From: an uncultured Phycisphaeraceae bacterium
GTDB lineage: Bacteria > Planctomycetota > Phycisphaerae > Phycisphaerales > UBA1924
Direction of reading: 5' to 3'
DNA length: 64,000 nt
Assembly: GCA_937899905.1 (NCBI GenBank)
Contig: CALCCF010000019.1
Span: 1-64,000, forward strand
The position numbers and the translations under genes are program-made. Shown piece after piece: positions 27,924-37,054 of this stretch; the stretch's first letter is position 1; every line of letters begins with the position of its first letter. The notes beneath the pieces are model-generated. The model was not told where the DNA came from, ran no database searches, and worked only from the letters and a program-made list of their open reading frames with translations.

Positions 27924-29009
27924 GTGTCTTCCCCTGTTTGTATTCCGCCGCCCCTTATCGGGACCTCGACCACGTCGGCGATCGGCCAGCCGTTAGTCAT
28001 TGGTGGTGTTGGGCTTACGACCAACCTCTTGCTGGCACCTATAGCCAACTACTGCGACCTCGCGTTTCGGCTGACCTGCCGAGATTGGGGCGGCGTCGGC
28101 CTCGCGTGCACCGATCTGCTGAGCCCACAGGGGCTGCTCCGCGGCTCGGCCGCCAGCCTCGACCTTGCGCGCACCAACGCCGAGGACAAGCCGGTGGGCA
28201 TGCAGCTGTATGGGGCCGATCCGGGCATCATGGCCGAGGGTGCGCGGTGGGCGGCCGACCACGGCGCGACCATCGTGGACATCAACATGGGCTGCCCGGT
28301 CGACAAGGTGTGCAAGAAGGATGGCGGCAGCAAGCTGATGTGCGACGTGCCGAACGCGATCCGCATTGCCGAGGCGGTACGCGCCGCGCTGCCCGACACC
28401 GTGCCCCTAACCGCCAAGATGCGCCTGGGCTGGAGCGAGCAGGACTGCCAGGACGGCGTCGCCGGCCGGCTCGCGCTGGGGCTGGTTGGCGTCGGTGTGT
28501 CGGCCATCACCGTGCATGGGCGCACCACCGAGATGAAGTTCCGCGGCGACTGCCGGCGCGAGGACATCGCCCGCGTCGTGCGCACGGTGAAGGACCGCCA
28601 CCCGCGCGTGCCGGTCATCGGCAATGGTGACGTGAAGACCGCGCAAGACGCCGTCGACATGATGGCCGACACCGGCTGCGACGGCGTGATGATCGGCCGC
28701 GGGGCGCTGAGCACGCCGTGGATCTTCCGAGACGCGTGGGCGCTGCAGACCCTCGGCGTCGTGCCGCCCGAGCCGAGCGAAGAAGACAAGCTCGACATCG
28801 TGCGCACGTTCTTCGACCGGATGCTCGAGTATCGCGGCGAGCACTACGCGATGAACCACATCCGTCGACGCATCTCGTGGTTCGCCAAGCGGATCAACGG
28901 CGGGCACTGTCGGCCGCTCAAGGAGGCCATTCGCACGGCGGAGGAGCCGGAGGCGGTGTACGCGGCGCTGGATGACTGGTCCTTCGGGCTACTCGACTCC
29001 AGCTCCTGA
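27924..29009 (+). CDS. tRNA-dihydrouridine synthase
   Basis: 361 aa from a GTG with AGGA seven bases upstream. The flavin (FMN) TIM barrel is shown by LAPIANYCDLAFRL, VDINMGCPVDKVCKKDGGS (catalytic Cys region), ITVHGRTTEMKFRGD and VIGNGDVKTAQDAVDM. GCDGVMIGRGALSTPWIF holds the phosphate-binding loop. The enzyme reduces uridines in tRNA with NADPH. The overall pattern is closest to DusB, but the family members differ in the tRNA position they modify and I do not assign one. In place of the common APMAGVTD opening this protein has APIANYCD. Confidence 0.9.
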   Translation: MSSPVCIPPPLIGTSTTSAIGQPLVIGGVGLTTNLLLAPIANYCDLAFRLTCRDWGGVGLACTDLLSPQGLLRGSAASLDLARTNAEDKPVGMQLYGADPGIMAEGARWAADHGATIVDINMGCPVDKVCKKDGGSKLMCDVPNAIRIAEAVRAALPDTVPLTAKMRLGWSEQDCQDGVAGRLALGLVGVGVSAITVHGRTTEMKFRGDCRREDIARVVRTVKDRHPRVPVIGNGDVKTAQDAVDMMADTGCDGVMIGRGALSTPWIFRDAWALQTLGVVPPEPSEEDKLDIVRTFFDRMLEYRGEHYAMNHIRRRISWFAKRINGGHCRPLKEAIRTAEEPEAVYAALDDWSFGLLDSSS

Positions 29010-29128
29010 ACGCGAAGGGCGGCTCTGCAGCCTCCAAGCCAACTGAAACGCCACGATCTACTGACACGCAAATTCGCGGTAAGAACATGACCGGTTCATG
29101 GTATTCTACCTGCGGGAGGAGTGTCGCG

Positions 29129-30388
29129 ATGATCAGGTTCCATGTACGAGCGCGTCGGCTCGCATATTGGGCCGCCGGGGGTACGGCATTCACGTGCGTG
29201 ACGGGCGGTACCGCTCTCGGCCAGGCAACGATTGCCGAGCTTGAGGGTTCCGCGGGCGTCATCGCACCGCGTGCGTACGGCATCAGCGGCGATGGACGGA
29301 CGATCGTGGGCAGCGGGTCGCTTGGCTTCGACGGACGTGGCCTCACGTGGGACAGCGATCTTGTCGCGACCGTTCTTCCCGTGTTGCCCGGCGACACCTG
29401 TGCGACGGCCATCGGTGTGAGCGCGGGGGGTTCGTGGATCGCCGGGACGAGTACGCTCGACACGTTCACCGACGTGACCACGAACGCGGTGCTCTGGAAC
29501 GCAGACGGCACGATCCGGAACCTGGGCCGATTGCCGGGCGACCAACGCGCATCTGCAACCTCGATCAGCGCCGATGGATCGATCGTCGTAGGTGTGAGCG
29601 GGGACTTTCCTCAGCAAAACGCGTTCGTGTGGATGGCCGACGACGGCATGGTCGCGCTCGAAGCACCGCCAGCAAGCACAAACGAGCAGGCCTTCAGAGT
29701 CAGCGCCGATGGATCGTGGATCTACGGCACAGTCTTGATCGACGGAACGAGGCAAATCGCTCGATGGGCACGCGGCGGTGCGGTGCAGGTGATCGGCGGG
29801 CTGCCTGGGAACGATCTCAGCCTCGCTCGAGCATCTAGCGAAGACGGTTCGATCGCCTTCGGATACACCAGCCCCGACTCGGTTTTGCTGAGGTGGAGTG
29901 AGCAGGGCGGAATCGAGGATCTTGGCCCGCTGCCGGGTTCGACCGGCCGCGATACGTTGTGGGACACCAACGCCGATGGAACAATCGCCGTCGGGTACAG
30001 CCGCGTTCGTGCTGAGATCTTCCACGCAACCATTTGGACACGGACGACTGGGGTGGCAGACCTCAACGACTACCTCCCAGCGCTCGGTGTTGACCTTCGC
30101 GGTTGGACGCTGCGCACGGCCGAAGCGATTTCAGACGATGCGACAGTTATGTTGGGACTGGGCGTGCTCGACGGCGAGGTTCGCCCGTATGTGATCCGCA
30201 ATTTGCCGCCGCTACTACCCTGCACGGCCGACCTTGATGGTGACGGGGAGGCGACCGTCTTCGACTTCCTTGAGTTTCAGAACTTCTTTGCCGCTCGCGA
30301 CCCGCGCGCGAACTTTGACGGCGACGGCGACTTTACGTTCTTTGACTTCCTCGCGTTCCAGACCGCGTTCGACGCGGGATGCCCGTAA
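29129..30388 (+). CDS. Secreted HAF-repeat protein with GC-type dockerin tail
   Basis: 419 aa from ATG 29129 with GGGAGGAG upstream. A signal peptide ends near TALGQ. About six beta-propeller-like repeats of the HAF type follow, each with a 'G-I-S-x-D-G-x-x-I-V-G' core (YGISGDGRTIVGSG, TSISADGSIVVGVSG, DTNADGTIAVGYSR) and a nearby LG(x)LPG (NLGRLPGD, DLGPLPGS). The end has DLDGDGEATVFDFLEFQN and FDGDGDFTFFDFLAFQ between the Cys of LPCTAD and the terminal GCP. It is probably extracellular; the function is unknown. The stop is three bases from the convergent RluA-type gene. Confidence 0.8.
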   Translation: MIRFHVRARRLAYWAAGGTAFTCVTGGTALGQATIAELEGSAGVIAPRAYGISGDGRTIVGSGSLGFDGRGLTWDSDLVATVLPVLPGDTCATAIGVSAGGSWIAGTSTLDTFTDVTTNAVLWNADGTIRNLGRLPGDQRASATSISADGSIVVGVSGDFPQQNAFVWMADDGMVALEAPPASTNEQAFRVSADGSWIYGTVLIDGTRQIARWARGGAVQVIGGLPGNDLSLARASSEDGSIAFGYTSPDSVLLRWSEQGGIEDLGPLPGSTGRDTLWDTNADGTIAVGYSRVRAEIFHATIWTRTTGVADLNDYLPALGVDLRGWTLRTAEAISDDATVMLGLGVLDGEVRPYVIRNLPPLLPCTADLDGDGEATVFDFLEFQNFFAARDPRANFDGDGDFTFFDFLAFQTAFDAGCP

Positions 30389-30391
30389 CCG

Positions 30392-31048
30392 TTAGAACCC
30401 CGGCTCGCTCACCACGTGCCGAAGCTCGCCCGTGAATGGGTCGGCGTACTCCAGGCTCCACGCGTGCAGCAGCAGGCGCGGGGCCTTGCTCGTGTCGCCG
30501 TAGAGCGGGTCGCCGAGGATTGGTGCGTTGAGGCCGCGCGGGTCCGCTGCGTGCACGCGCAGCTGGTGGCCGCGACCGGTGAGGGGCGTGAACTCGACGC
30601 GGGTGTTGCCACTCTCGGTACCAAGCACGCGGTAGCGCGTCTGGCTCGCGCGGCCGTCTTCGGCGACGACGTGCTTGGGGCGGTTGGGCCAATCGATGCG
30701 CAGCGGCAGGTCGATTAGCCCGGCGTGCTCGGCAAGCTCGCCCTCGACGACGGCGATGTACCGCTTGGTGACCTTGCGATGCTCGAACACCTGGCTCATG
30801 GCCCGCTGGGCGTCGGCGTCGAGCCCAACGACGATTAGGCCGCTGGTGTCCTGGTCGAGACGGTGGACCGTCATCGGCCCGCTAGCCTTGGGGTACATCG
30901 CTGCCACGCGGGCTCGCACGCAGTCGGCCTTCTCGGGCCCCTTGCCCGGCACGCTGAGCAGGCCGCTGGGCTTATCGACCACGACGTACCGCCCGGTATC
31001 GAGGACGATCCTGAGGGATTGTGCTGGCGCGGGATCACCCATGAACAC
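30392..31048 (-). CDS. RluA-family pseudouridine synthase
   Basis: 218 aa. The catalytic motif MTVHRLDQDTSGLIVVGLD contains the active Asp of HRLDxxTSG. It is preceded by VVDKPSGLLSVPGKG and followed by KRYIAVVEG, with the C-terminal GRGHQLRVHAAD motif. There is no S4 domain, which resembles the RluA/TruC type acting on rRNA or tRNA uridines. The start may be the GTG at 31048 or the ATG at 31042; neither has a clear ribosome binding site. The gene diverges from a TolB-like gene across a region that holds a 15-base palindrome. Confidence 0.9.
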   Translation of the reverse strand: MFMGDPAPAQSLRIVLDTGRYVVVDKPSGLLSVPGKGPEKADCVRARVAAMYPKASGPMTVHRLDQDTSGLIVVGLDADAQRAMSQVFEHRKVTKRYIAVVEGELAEHAGLIDLPLRIDWPNRPKHVVAEDGRASQTRYRVLGTESGNTRVEFTPLTGRGHQLRVHAADPRGLNAPILGDPLYGDTSKAPRLLLHAWSLEYADPFTGELRHVVSEPGF

Positions 31049-31069
31049 GGACGATATACTTCACTCCGT

Positions 31070-31084
31070 TGAGACAGAGTCTCA
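31070..31084. promoter_or_regulatory. Palindrome between divergent genes
   Basis: TGAGAC-AGA-GTCTCA is a perfect 6-bp inverted repeat with a 3-base centre, extended by a matching CG/CG pair one base further out. It lies between the starts of the RluA-type gene (31048/31042, minus) and the TolB-like gene (31138, plus), where a dimeric repressor would bind. No regulator gene is adjacent. Confidence 0.35.
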
Positions 31085-31137
31085 GCGTTAAGCACAGATT
31101 CTCATGCTGCCAGGCCATCGCCCGGGAAGGACGAACG

Positions 31138-32415
31138 ATGATCGGGATTCGTGTTGGTGTGCTCGCGTGTGTCGGCCTGGCCTGCTCCCTCGCAACGGCC
31201 CAGGATCGGTACGGCAGCTCCGCGCAGCCGAGCCAGCCAACAGCCGACGATTGGCGGACCGCTGAGGCCCCGATCCTTACGGGCCACACGAAGCTGACCA
31301 CGCGCGACATGTTCACCCGTGCGGGTGAGGCGTACTTCAACCCCGACAGCAGCATGGTCATCTTCCAGGCCACGCCAGTGCCCGAGGGCGACGATCTGCC
31401 CAGCCCGCACTATGAGATGTTTGTCGGGCTGTTCACGCGTTCGGACGGTGCCATCAGCGGCATCCGTACGCCGATTCGCGTGTCAACCGGCGGAAGCGCG
31501 AATACCTGCGGTTGGTTCCATCCCACGCAGGCCAACATGATCCTGTTCGGCAGCACCATCGAGCCACCTTCGGTCGACAAGGTTCCTGGGTACCAGCGCG
31601 GCACCGGCCGCTACGCGTGGAGCTTCCCCACCGAGATGGAGATCGTCGCGGGCAGCATCAGCTCGACGATCATCCCCGCCGAGCACGAACACGACTTCCA
31701 CGGCTTGCGCCCCGCGATCACCGACGTGCTCTTCAGCCTGCCGGGATATACCGCCGAGGCGTCGTGGAGCCCGGACGGGCGCACCATCCTGTATGCGCAG
31801 GTCGATGAAGCCAAGAGCGACGCCGCGGGCAAGACAGACGCGGACCTGTGGATCTTCGATACCGAGACGGGCGAGCACCACCTCATCGTTGAGGCAGAAG
31901 GCTACGACGGCGGCCCATTCTTCAGCCACGATGGCAAGCGCATTTGCTACCGATCCGATCGCCAGGGCAACAACCTGCTCCAGCTCTTCGTTGCCGACCT
32001 CGATATCAACGAGCATGGCGTGCCCGTTGGCATCACCCGCGAGATCCAGCTCACCAACAACCGCCATGTGAACTGGGCGCCGTACTGGCACCCCGACGGC
32101 GACCTGCTCGTCTATGCCAGCAGCCAGATCGGCCACCGCAACTACGAGATCTTCGCGATCTGGACCGATCCCGATATGGGCTCGACGCCGGTGCGCATCA
32201 CCAACGCCACGGGCGCAGACGTACTCCCGGTGTTCAGCCCCGACGGCAAATACCTGATGTGGACCGCCCAGCGCGGGCCGCTAGCCGAGGGCGAGCAACG
32301 ACCCAGCAGCCAGACCTGGATCGCCCAAGTCAACAGCGACGCCATCCGCGCCAAGCTCCGCGAGGCGAACTCGGGCGGGGCCGAAGAGGTTGCCATCGAA
32401 GCCAACAGCGAGTAA
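31138..32415 (+). CDS. TolB-like PD40 beta-propeller protein, exported
   Basis: 425 aa from ATG 31138 after GGAAGGA. The signal peptide MIGIRVGVLACVGLACSLATAQ is clear. WD40-like PD40 repeats are visible as ASWSPDGRTILYAQVDEA, FSHDGKRICYRSDRQGNN, PYWHPDGDLLVYASSQ and VFSPDGKYLMWTAQRG. The fold is that of TolB and related periplasmic propellers. No Tol-Pal genes are near and no dockerin tail is present. An exact role is not assignable: periplasmic or extracellular binding is inferred. Confidence 0.8.
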   Translation: MIGIRVGVLACVGLACSLATAQDRYGSSAQPSQPTADDWRTAEAPILTGHTKLTTRDMFTRAGEAYFNPDSSMVIFQATPVPEGDDLPSPHYEMFVGLFTRSDGAISGIRTPIRVSTGGSANTCGWFHPTQANMILFGSTIEPPSVDKVPGYQRGTGRYAWSFPTEMEIVAGSISSTIIPAEHEHDFHGLRPAITDVLFSLPGYTAEASWSPDGRTILYAQVDEAKSDAAGKTDADLWIFDTETGEHHLIVEAEGYDGGPFFSHDGKRICYRSDRQGNNLLQLFVADLDINEHGVPVGITREIQLTNNRHVNWAPYWHPDGDLLVYASSQIGHRNYEIFAIWTDPDMGSTPVRITNATGADVLPVFSPDGKYLMWTAQRGPLAEGEQRPSSQTWIAQVNSDAIRAKLREANSGGAEEVAIEANSE

Positions 32416-32436
32416 GCCCGGGCCTCGACGCTCGGT

Positions 32437-33108
32437 CTACACGCTCGCGGGCTGCTCGGCCATCTCCAGCACCTTGTCCACCATCTTGCCGATGCCGGTG
32501 AAGATCTCCGTCACGCGCTGCGGCCGCATGTAGGCCGGCGTGCTGACGATGCGGTTGGCCTCGTCGACAACGATGTCGTCAACGGCGCAGTCCTGGTGCT
32601 TCGCGCCCATGGCCTCAAGGCCCTGCGCGGTGCCGGCGTCGTCGCCGATGGTCAGCGTTGGGTGCAGGGTCTGGCCGAACACGCGAGCGGCGAGCGCGGG
32701 CGAGATGCACGCGAAGCCCAGCGGCTTGCCGGCCTCGTGCGCTTCGGTCAGCACGCGGGCGGTCTGCTCATCGGCCGTGCAGTCAGCGCCCTTCATCGCA
32801 AAGTCGCACAGGTTCTTGGCCGCACCGAACCCGCCGGGCAGCACGATGGCGTCGAACTGGCTCCCCAGCACAGTCGAGAGATCAACGATGTCGCCGCGCG
32901 CGATGCGGGCGGCTTCGCGCAGCACATTGCGCGTGTTGCCGGTGGGCTCTTGGGTCTGGTGGTCGATCTCCTGGAGTTCGATGTTGGGCGCCAAGCACAC
33001 GATGTTGGCGCCGTGGCGATCGAGCGCGTGCAGCACCGCGACCGATTCGTGGATCTCCGCGCCGTCGAACACGCCGCAGCCGCTAAGGATGACTCCGACC
33101 TTTGGCAT
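32437..33108 (-). CDS. elbB: ElbB-type glyoxalase, DJ-1/PfpI superfamily
   Basis: 223 aa from ATG 33108 with AAGGAGG five bases upstream. The family features are VGVILSGCGVFDGAEIHES, LPGGFGAAKNLCDFA, and the nucleophile elbow GFACISPALAARVFG with the active Cys. The length matches E. coli ElbB, a glyoxalase-like protein once linked to isoprenoid synthesis. It follows map by 20 bases on the same strand and is convergent with the TolB-like gene. Confidence 0.9.
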   Translation of the reverse strand: MPKVGVILSGCGVFDGAEIHESVAVLHALDRHGANIVCLAPNIELQEIDHQTQEPTGNTRNVLREAARIARGDIVDLSTVLGSQFDAIVLPGGFGAAKNLCDFAMKGADCTADEQTARVLTEAHEAGKPLGFACISPALAARVFGQTLHPTLTIGDDAGTAQGLEAMGAKHQDCAVDDIVVDEANRIVSTPAYMRPQRVTEIFTGIGKMVDKVLEMAEQPASV

Positions 33109-33128
33109 TGCGTCCTCCTTGGATTTGC

Positions 33129-33977
33129 CTACTTCGAGACGACGTCGGGCAGATCGAGCAGCCCTTCGGTAAGGTCGCGCGGACCGTCCTCGGTGATGAG
33201 GATGTCCGCCTCGTAGTGCACGCTCTGGCTTCCGTCGGCGATCTTCAGCGGCCACGCATTGCCGTCCTGCTTGATGCGGCCCGTGCCCACCGCAATCATG
33301 GGCTCGACGGCCAGCAGCATGCCCGGCACGAACACGTCGTTCGCCTCGCGCCACTCGAGCGCGGCGACCGTTGGCACCGTGTTGGCGATGAACGGCGGCG
33401 TGTGCAGGCTGCGACCGATGCCGTGCCCGCCCAGGCCGCGCACCATGTGGAAGCCGCAGTCCTTCTCGACGTACGGCTGGATGGCCTTGGCCCACGCGAC
33501 CAGCGGCGCACCCGGCTGCATGGCCTCGATGCCCCGGCGGAGCGCCTCCTTGCCGCAGTCCATGAGCCGCCGCGTGTTGGTGTCGGGCTCGCCAAAGCTG
33601 TACGTGTACGCCGCGTCGCCGATCCAGCCCTGCCGTGTCACGCCGATGTCGATCTTGAGCACGTCGCCAGCGTGCATGGGCTCCTGATAGCTGCCCGGGT
33701 GCCCGTGCACGACCGTCTCGTTCACGCTGAGGCACGCGTGGGCCGGGAAGGGCGGGTGGCGTCCCGCGCGATACCCCTTGAAGCAGCTCTTGCAGCCCAT
33801 GCCGGCGAGCGTTTCGCCGACGAAGCGGTCGATCTCGGCCAGGGTCTGGCCGTGCTTCAGGAAGCCGACGAGCGCGCTGTGCGTGTCGACGACACAGCGG
33901 GCCGCCTGGGCGGCCAGTTCGATCTGCGAGCCGGAGATTGGTGGCTGGGCGCTCCTGCGCCGGGTCGTTGGAGACAT
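33129..33977 (-). CDS. map: Methionine aminopeptidase, type I
   Basis: 282 aa from ATG 33977 with GAGGAA upstream. It removes initiator Met from nascent proteins. The metal ligands are present: Asp in KIDIGVTRQGWIGDAAYT (two), His in GLGGHGIGRSLH, Glu in LAVEPMIAVG and Glu in VHYEADILI. Substrate-site segments NETVVHGHPG also fit. An N-terminal extension of about 20 residues rich in Arg/Ser/Pro (MSPTTRRRSAQPP) precedes the core. It is upstream of elbB in a two-gene operon and diverges from the dihydroorotase gene with 69 bases between. Confidence 0.95.
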   Translation of the reverse strand: MSPTTRRRSAQPPISGSQIELAAQAARCVVDTHSALVGFLKHGQTLAEIDRFVGETLAGMGCKSCFKGYRAGRHPPFPAHACLSVNETVVHGHPGSYQEPMHAGDVLKIDIGVTRQGWIGDAAYTYSFGEPDTNTRRLMDCGKEALRRGIEAMQPGAPLVAWAKAIQPYVEKDCGFHMVRGLGGHGIGRSLHTPPFIANTVPTVAALEWREANDVFVPGMLLAVEPMIAVGTGRIKQDGNAWPLKIADGSQSVHYEADILITEDGPRDLTEGLLDLPDVVSK

Positions 33978-34046
33978 GGATGCGTTCCTCGCGTCTAGGG
34001 TAGGAACAGCTGCCGCGCCGACCAACCATGCCAACGGGGAGCCGTG

Positions 34047-35369
34047 ATGCCCAGAGCCGCCCGAGTCCGCATCGATAACGCCACCTGCGTGCTGCCCGAC
34101 GGCACGCGAACCGCGTCCGTGCTCTTCGAGCGTGGCACGATCCTGGACATCGACCCCGCCCCCACCGCCGAGGCCGATGAGGTCATCGATGCCACCGGCC
34201 TGCACCTGCTGCCCGGCGTGATCGACCACCACGTCCACTTCCGCGACCCGGGCCTGACCCACAAAGAAGACCTGCACACCGCGAGCCTCGCGTGCGCCAA
34301 GGGCGGCGTCACCAGCTTCGTCGAGATGCCAAACACCGTGCCGCCGGCGATCACCCAGGCCGAGATCGACCACAAGCTGGAACTCGCGTCCCAGAAGAGC
34401 GTGGTGAACTACGGCTTCTACATCGCCGCGAGCACCGACAACCTCGACGCACTCATCAACGCCAAGCGCGTGGCGGGCATCAAGATCTTCATCGGCTCGA
34501 GCACGGGCAACTTGTACGTCGACGATCAAGAAACACTCGAGGCGATCTTCGCCAAGACCGCCCTTCCCATCTGCGCGCACTGCGAGGACGAACCCACCGT
34601 GCAGGCGAACGCCGCCAGGCTCGACGGCGGGCGCACCGTGCACGACCACTCACGCATCCGCGATCACGAAGCGGCGATCCGATGCACCACGCGCGCCTGC
34701 GACCTTGCGACGCACCACAACCACCGCTTCCACGTGTTGCACGTCTCGACGGCGCAAGAGCTCGACATCATCAAGGCGCACGCGGGCGTCGTCACGGGCG
34801 AGGCCTGCCCCCACCACCTCTGGTTTAGTATCGATGACTACGACCGCCTGGGCACACGTATCCAGATGAACCCGGCGGTCAAGAACCGCGAAGATGTTGT
34901 CGCGCTGTGGGAAGGCCTGCGTAGTGGCATCCTGTGCGCCGTCGTCACCGACCACGCGCCACACACGCTCGAGGAGAAGGCCCAACCCTACCCCAAGAGC
35001 CCCAGCGGCCTCCCCGCGATCGAGAACAGCCTCGCCCTCATGCTCACGGCGATGCACGATGGCAAGTGCACGCTCGAGCAGATCGTCCACTGGATGTGCG
35101 AGTCGCCCGCGACCATCTGGGACATGGTCGGCAAGGGCCGGCTCGTGCCCGGCAACGACGCCGACGTGATCCTCGTCGACCTCGACCGCCGACACACCGT
35201 GCGCGATGCCGAGCAGGTCACCAAGTGCAAGTGGAGCGCCTGGGACGGCGAAGAACTCCGCGGCCAGGTCGTGCGCACCATTGTCGGTGGGGTAACCGTG
35301 TTCGAGGAGGGGCGCTTCAACGACAGCCACCGCGGCTCGCCAATCCGCTACGGCTACGAACAGGCCTAG
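34047..35369 (+). CDS. pyrC: Dihydroorotase, class I
   Basis: 440 aa from ATG 34047 (an in-frame GTG is three bases earlier; GGGGA lies upstream). The amidohydrolase metal site is complete: HVH at 62-64 ([10 protein letters not shown]), a Lys in GIKIFIGSS at the carbamylated-lysine position, His in CAHCED, His in HVLHVST and Asp in VTDHAPHT. Family segments NTVPPAITQ and NPAVKNRED are kept. The enzyme closes the dihydroorotate ring in pyrimidine synthesis. The neighbouring genes are not pyrimidine genes. Its TAG stop overlaps the TAG of the convergent GNAT gene (shared CTAG). Confidence 0.9.
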   Translation: MPRAARVRIDNATCVLPDGTRTASVLFERGTILDIDPAPTAEADEVIDATGLHLLPGVIDHHVHFRDPGLTHKEDLHTASLACAKGGVTSFVEMPNTVPPAITQAEIDHKLELASQKSVVNYGFYIAASTDNLDALINAKRVAGIKIFIGSSTGNLYVDDQETLEAIFAKTALPICAHCEDEPTVQANAARLDGGRTVHDHSRIRDHEAAIRCTTRACDLATHHNHRFHVLHVSTAQELDIIKAHAGVVTGEACPHHLWFSIDDYDRLGTRIQMNPAVKNREDVVALWEGLRSGILCAVVTDHAPHTLEEKAQPYPKSPSGLPAIENSLALMLTAMHDGKCTLEQIVHWMCESPATIWDMVGKGRLVPGNDADVILVDLDRRHTVRDAEQVTKCKWSAWDGEELRGQVVRTIVGGVTVFEEGRFNDSHRGSPIRYGYEQA

Positions 35370-35947
35370 GCGCCAGGGGCCTTCCAGTCCGGGTTGGTGC
35401 GCGCCGTGAGCACGTGGTCACGCCAACGGCCGTGGAAGAACAAGAAGTCTCGTGCGTAGCCCTCGGGTACGAAGCCCAGCTTGCGCAACACGGCAGCACT
35501 GGCAAGATTCTCAGGGAGATGGCCCGCCTGTACGCGGTGGATGTTCAACTCATTGAACGCAAATCGGACTACGGCCTCGCATGCCTCGGTCGCGAAACCC
35601 CGGCCCTGGTGCGCTTCAGCGACGCCATACCCCAGCGTCGCGCACTGGAAAGACTCGCGCGCGATGTGAAAGAGGTTGGCCTGACCGATTATCTCGCCAG
35701 GCGCATCGAGCAGATAGACGAAGAACCTTGCGGCCGCGCCCTGCTCGTGCTGTTCAACCATGTCTGGCAGCCGCTGCGCCCAGTGTGTCTCGGTGTAGAA
35801 ATCGTCTGGCCGCGCCGGCCCCATCGACTCGAGATGGGCCCGATTCGTCACGAGGTACCGGCAGATCGTCGACTCATCGCCCGGCTGAGGCATCGTCAGC
35901 CGAAGCCGTTCGGTCTCCAGGACGTGGTCACTCCTACCAACGCTCAT
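35366..35947 (-). CDS. GNAT N-acetyltransferase, RimJ/RimL type
   Basis: 193 aa from ATG 35947 (a TTG 18 bases upstream is possible). The GNAT fold is shown by [15 protein letters not shown], the acetyl-CoA loop [42 protein letters not shown] and [14 protein letters not shown]. The RimJ/RimL subgroup acetylates ribosomal protein N termini and small amines; the exact target is unknown. Its start lies inside the last codons of the aldo/keto reductase gene (14-base overlap), which indicates translational coupling. Confidence 0.9.
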   Translation of the reverse strand: MSVGRSDHVLETERLRLTMPQPGDESTICRYLVTNRAHLESMGPARPDDFYTETHWAQRLPDMVEQHEQGAAARFFVYLLDAPGEIIGQANLFHIARESFQCATLGYGVAEAHQGRGFATEACEAVVRFAFNELNIHRVQAGHLPENLASAAVLRKLGFVPEGYARDFLFFHGRWRDHVLTARTNPDWKAPGA

Positions 35948-37025
35948 CGTCGTTCGCCGGCGCAAGACGGAACGGCTCGCTCGGCACGCCGTTCACGGTG
36001 CTGCCACCCTGGATCGCCGGTGCGAGTTGGTCGAGAAACGCGTGCGGGAAGATGCCGTCGGGCGCACTCAACTCGTCGAGCTTGGCCGTCTGCTCGGCGG
36101 TCAGCGCGACATCGATCGCGGCCAGGTTGTCCTGCAACTGCGACATCTTCCGCGCACCGATGATGCTCGACGCCACACCGGCTTTATCCTGGACCCACTT
36201 GAGCGCCACCTGCGCAGCGCTCGCGTTGTGCGCGGCGCCGATTTCCTTCAGTGCATCGACGATGGCAAAGGTCTTCTCGGTCAGGTACCGGCTGTTCTCG
36301 TCGTACCGCCGCTCGCCCTCCGGGGGGATGCTCTCTCGCGTGTACTTGCCGGTCAGGATGCCACCCTTCAGCGGGCTCCAGGGCGTCACGCCAAGCCCCA
36401 TCTCGCGGGCCATCGGCATCAGGTCGTGCTCGACGGTGCGCTCGAGCAGCGAGTACTCGATCTGCAGCGCGATCAGCGGCGACCAACCACGGAAGTGCGC
36501 CATCGTCTGCGCCTGGCTCACCTTCCACGCCGGGGTATCGCTGAAGCCGATGTATCGCACCTTGCCGGCGCTCACGAGATCGTCGAGCGCCCGCATCGTT
36601 TCATCGATGGGCGTGTGCTTGTCCCAGAAGTGCATCCAATACAGGTCGATGTAGTCGGTCTTGAGCCGACGCAGGCTCTGCTCGCAGCTCTCGTAGATCG
36701 TCTTGCGAGACGCGCCGCCACCATTCGGGTCGCCCTGGTAGAGGTTGCCCAGGAACTTCGTAGCGATGACCGCGCGGTCCCGCTGGCCCGCACCCGGCCC
36801 GCTGTCGAAGTAGTCGCCGATGACCACCTCGCTGTGGCCCTTGGTGTACATGTTCGCGGTATCGAGAAAGTTGCCGCCGGCCTCGCGGAACGCGGTGATG
36901 ATCGCGTTTGAGTCCTCGACCGTCGAGCCCCAGCCCCACTCCATGCCGAAGGTCATGGTGCCCAGGCAGAACGGGCTGACGCGAAGGCCGCTGCGGCCGA
37001 GGGTGACGTAGTGATTCAAGGGCAT
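35934..37025 (-). CDS. Aldo/keto reductase
   Basis: 363 aa. The catalytic tetrad of the family is visible: Asp and Tyr in FLDTANMYTKGHSE, Lys in VIATKFLG and His in LYWMHFWD. SFSPLKGG-type segments (TPWSPLKGGILTGKY) and the C-terminal NADPH-binding SSIIGARKMSQLQDN are kept. The length and the PVDETM-like helix suit the Tas/YajO-like group. It probably reduces aldehydes or ketones in the cytosol with NADPH. It lies 29 bases after bamA and overlaps the GNAT gene, so it is in the middle of a minus-strand run. Confidence 0.9.
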   Translation of the reverse strand: MPLNHYVTLGRSGLRVSPFCLGTMTFGMEWGWGSTVEDSNAIITAFREAGGNFLDTANMYTKGHSEVVIGDYFDSGPGAGQRDRAVIATKFLGNLYQGDPNGGGASRKTIYESCEQSLRRLKTDYIDLYWMHFWDKHTPIDETMRALDDLVSAGKVRYIGFSDTPAWKVSQAQTMAHFRGWSPLIALQIEYSLLERTVEHDLMPMAREMGLGVTPWSPLKGGILTGKYTRESIPPEGERRYDENSRYLTEKTFAIVDALKEIGAAHNASAAQVALKWVQDKAGVASSIIGARKMSQLQDNLAAIDVALTAEQTAKLDELSAPDGIFPHAFLDQLAPAIQGGSTVNGVPSEPFRLAPANDDERW

Positions 37026-37054
37026 GGCTCTCTCCTCGGTTCGTGACGGGGTGG

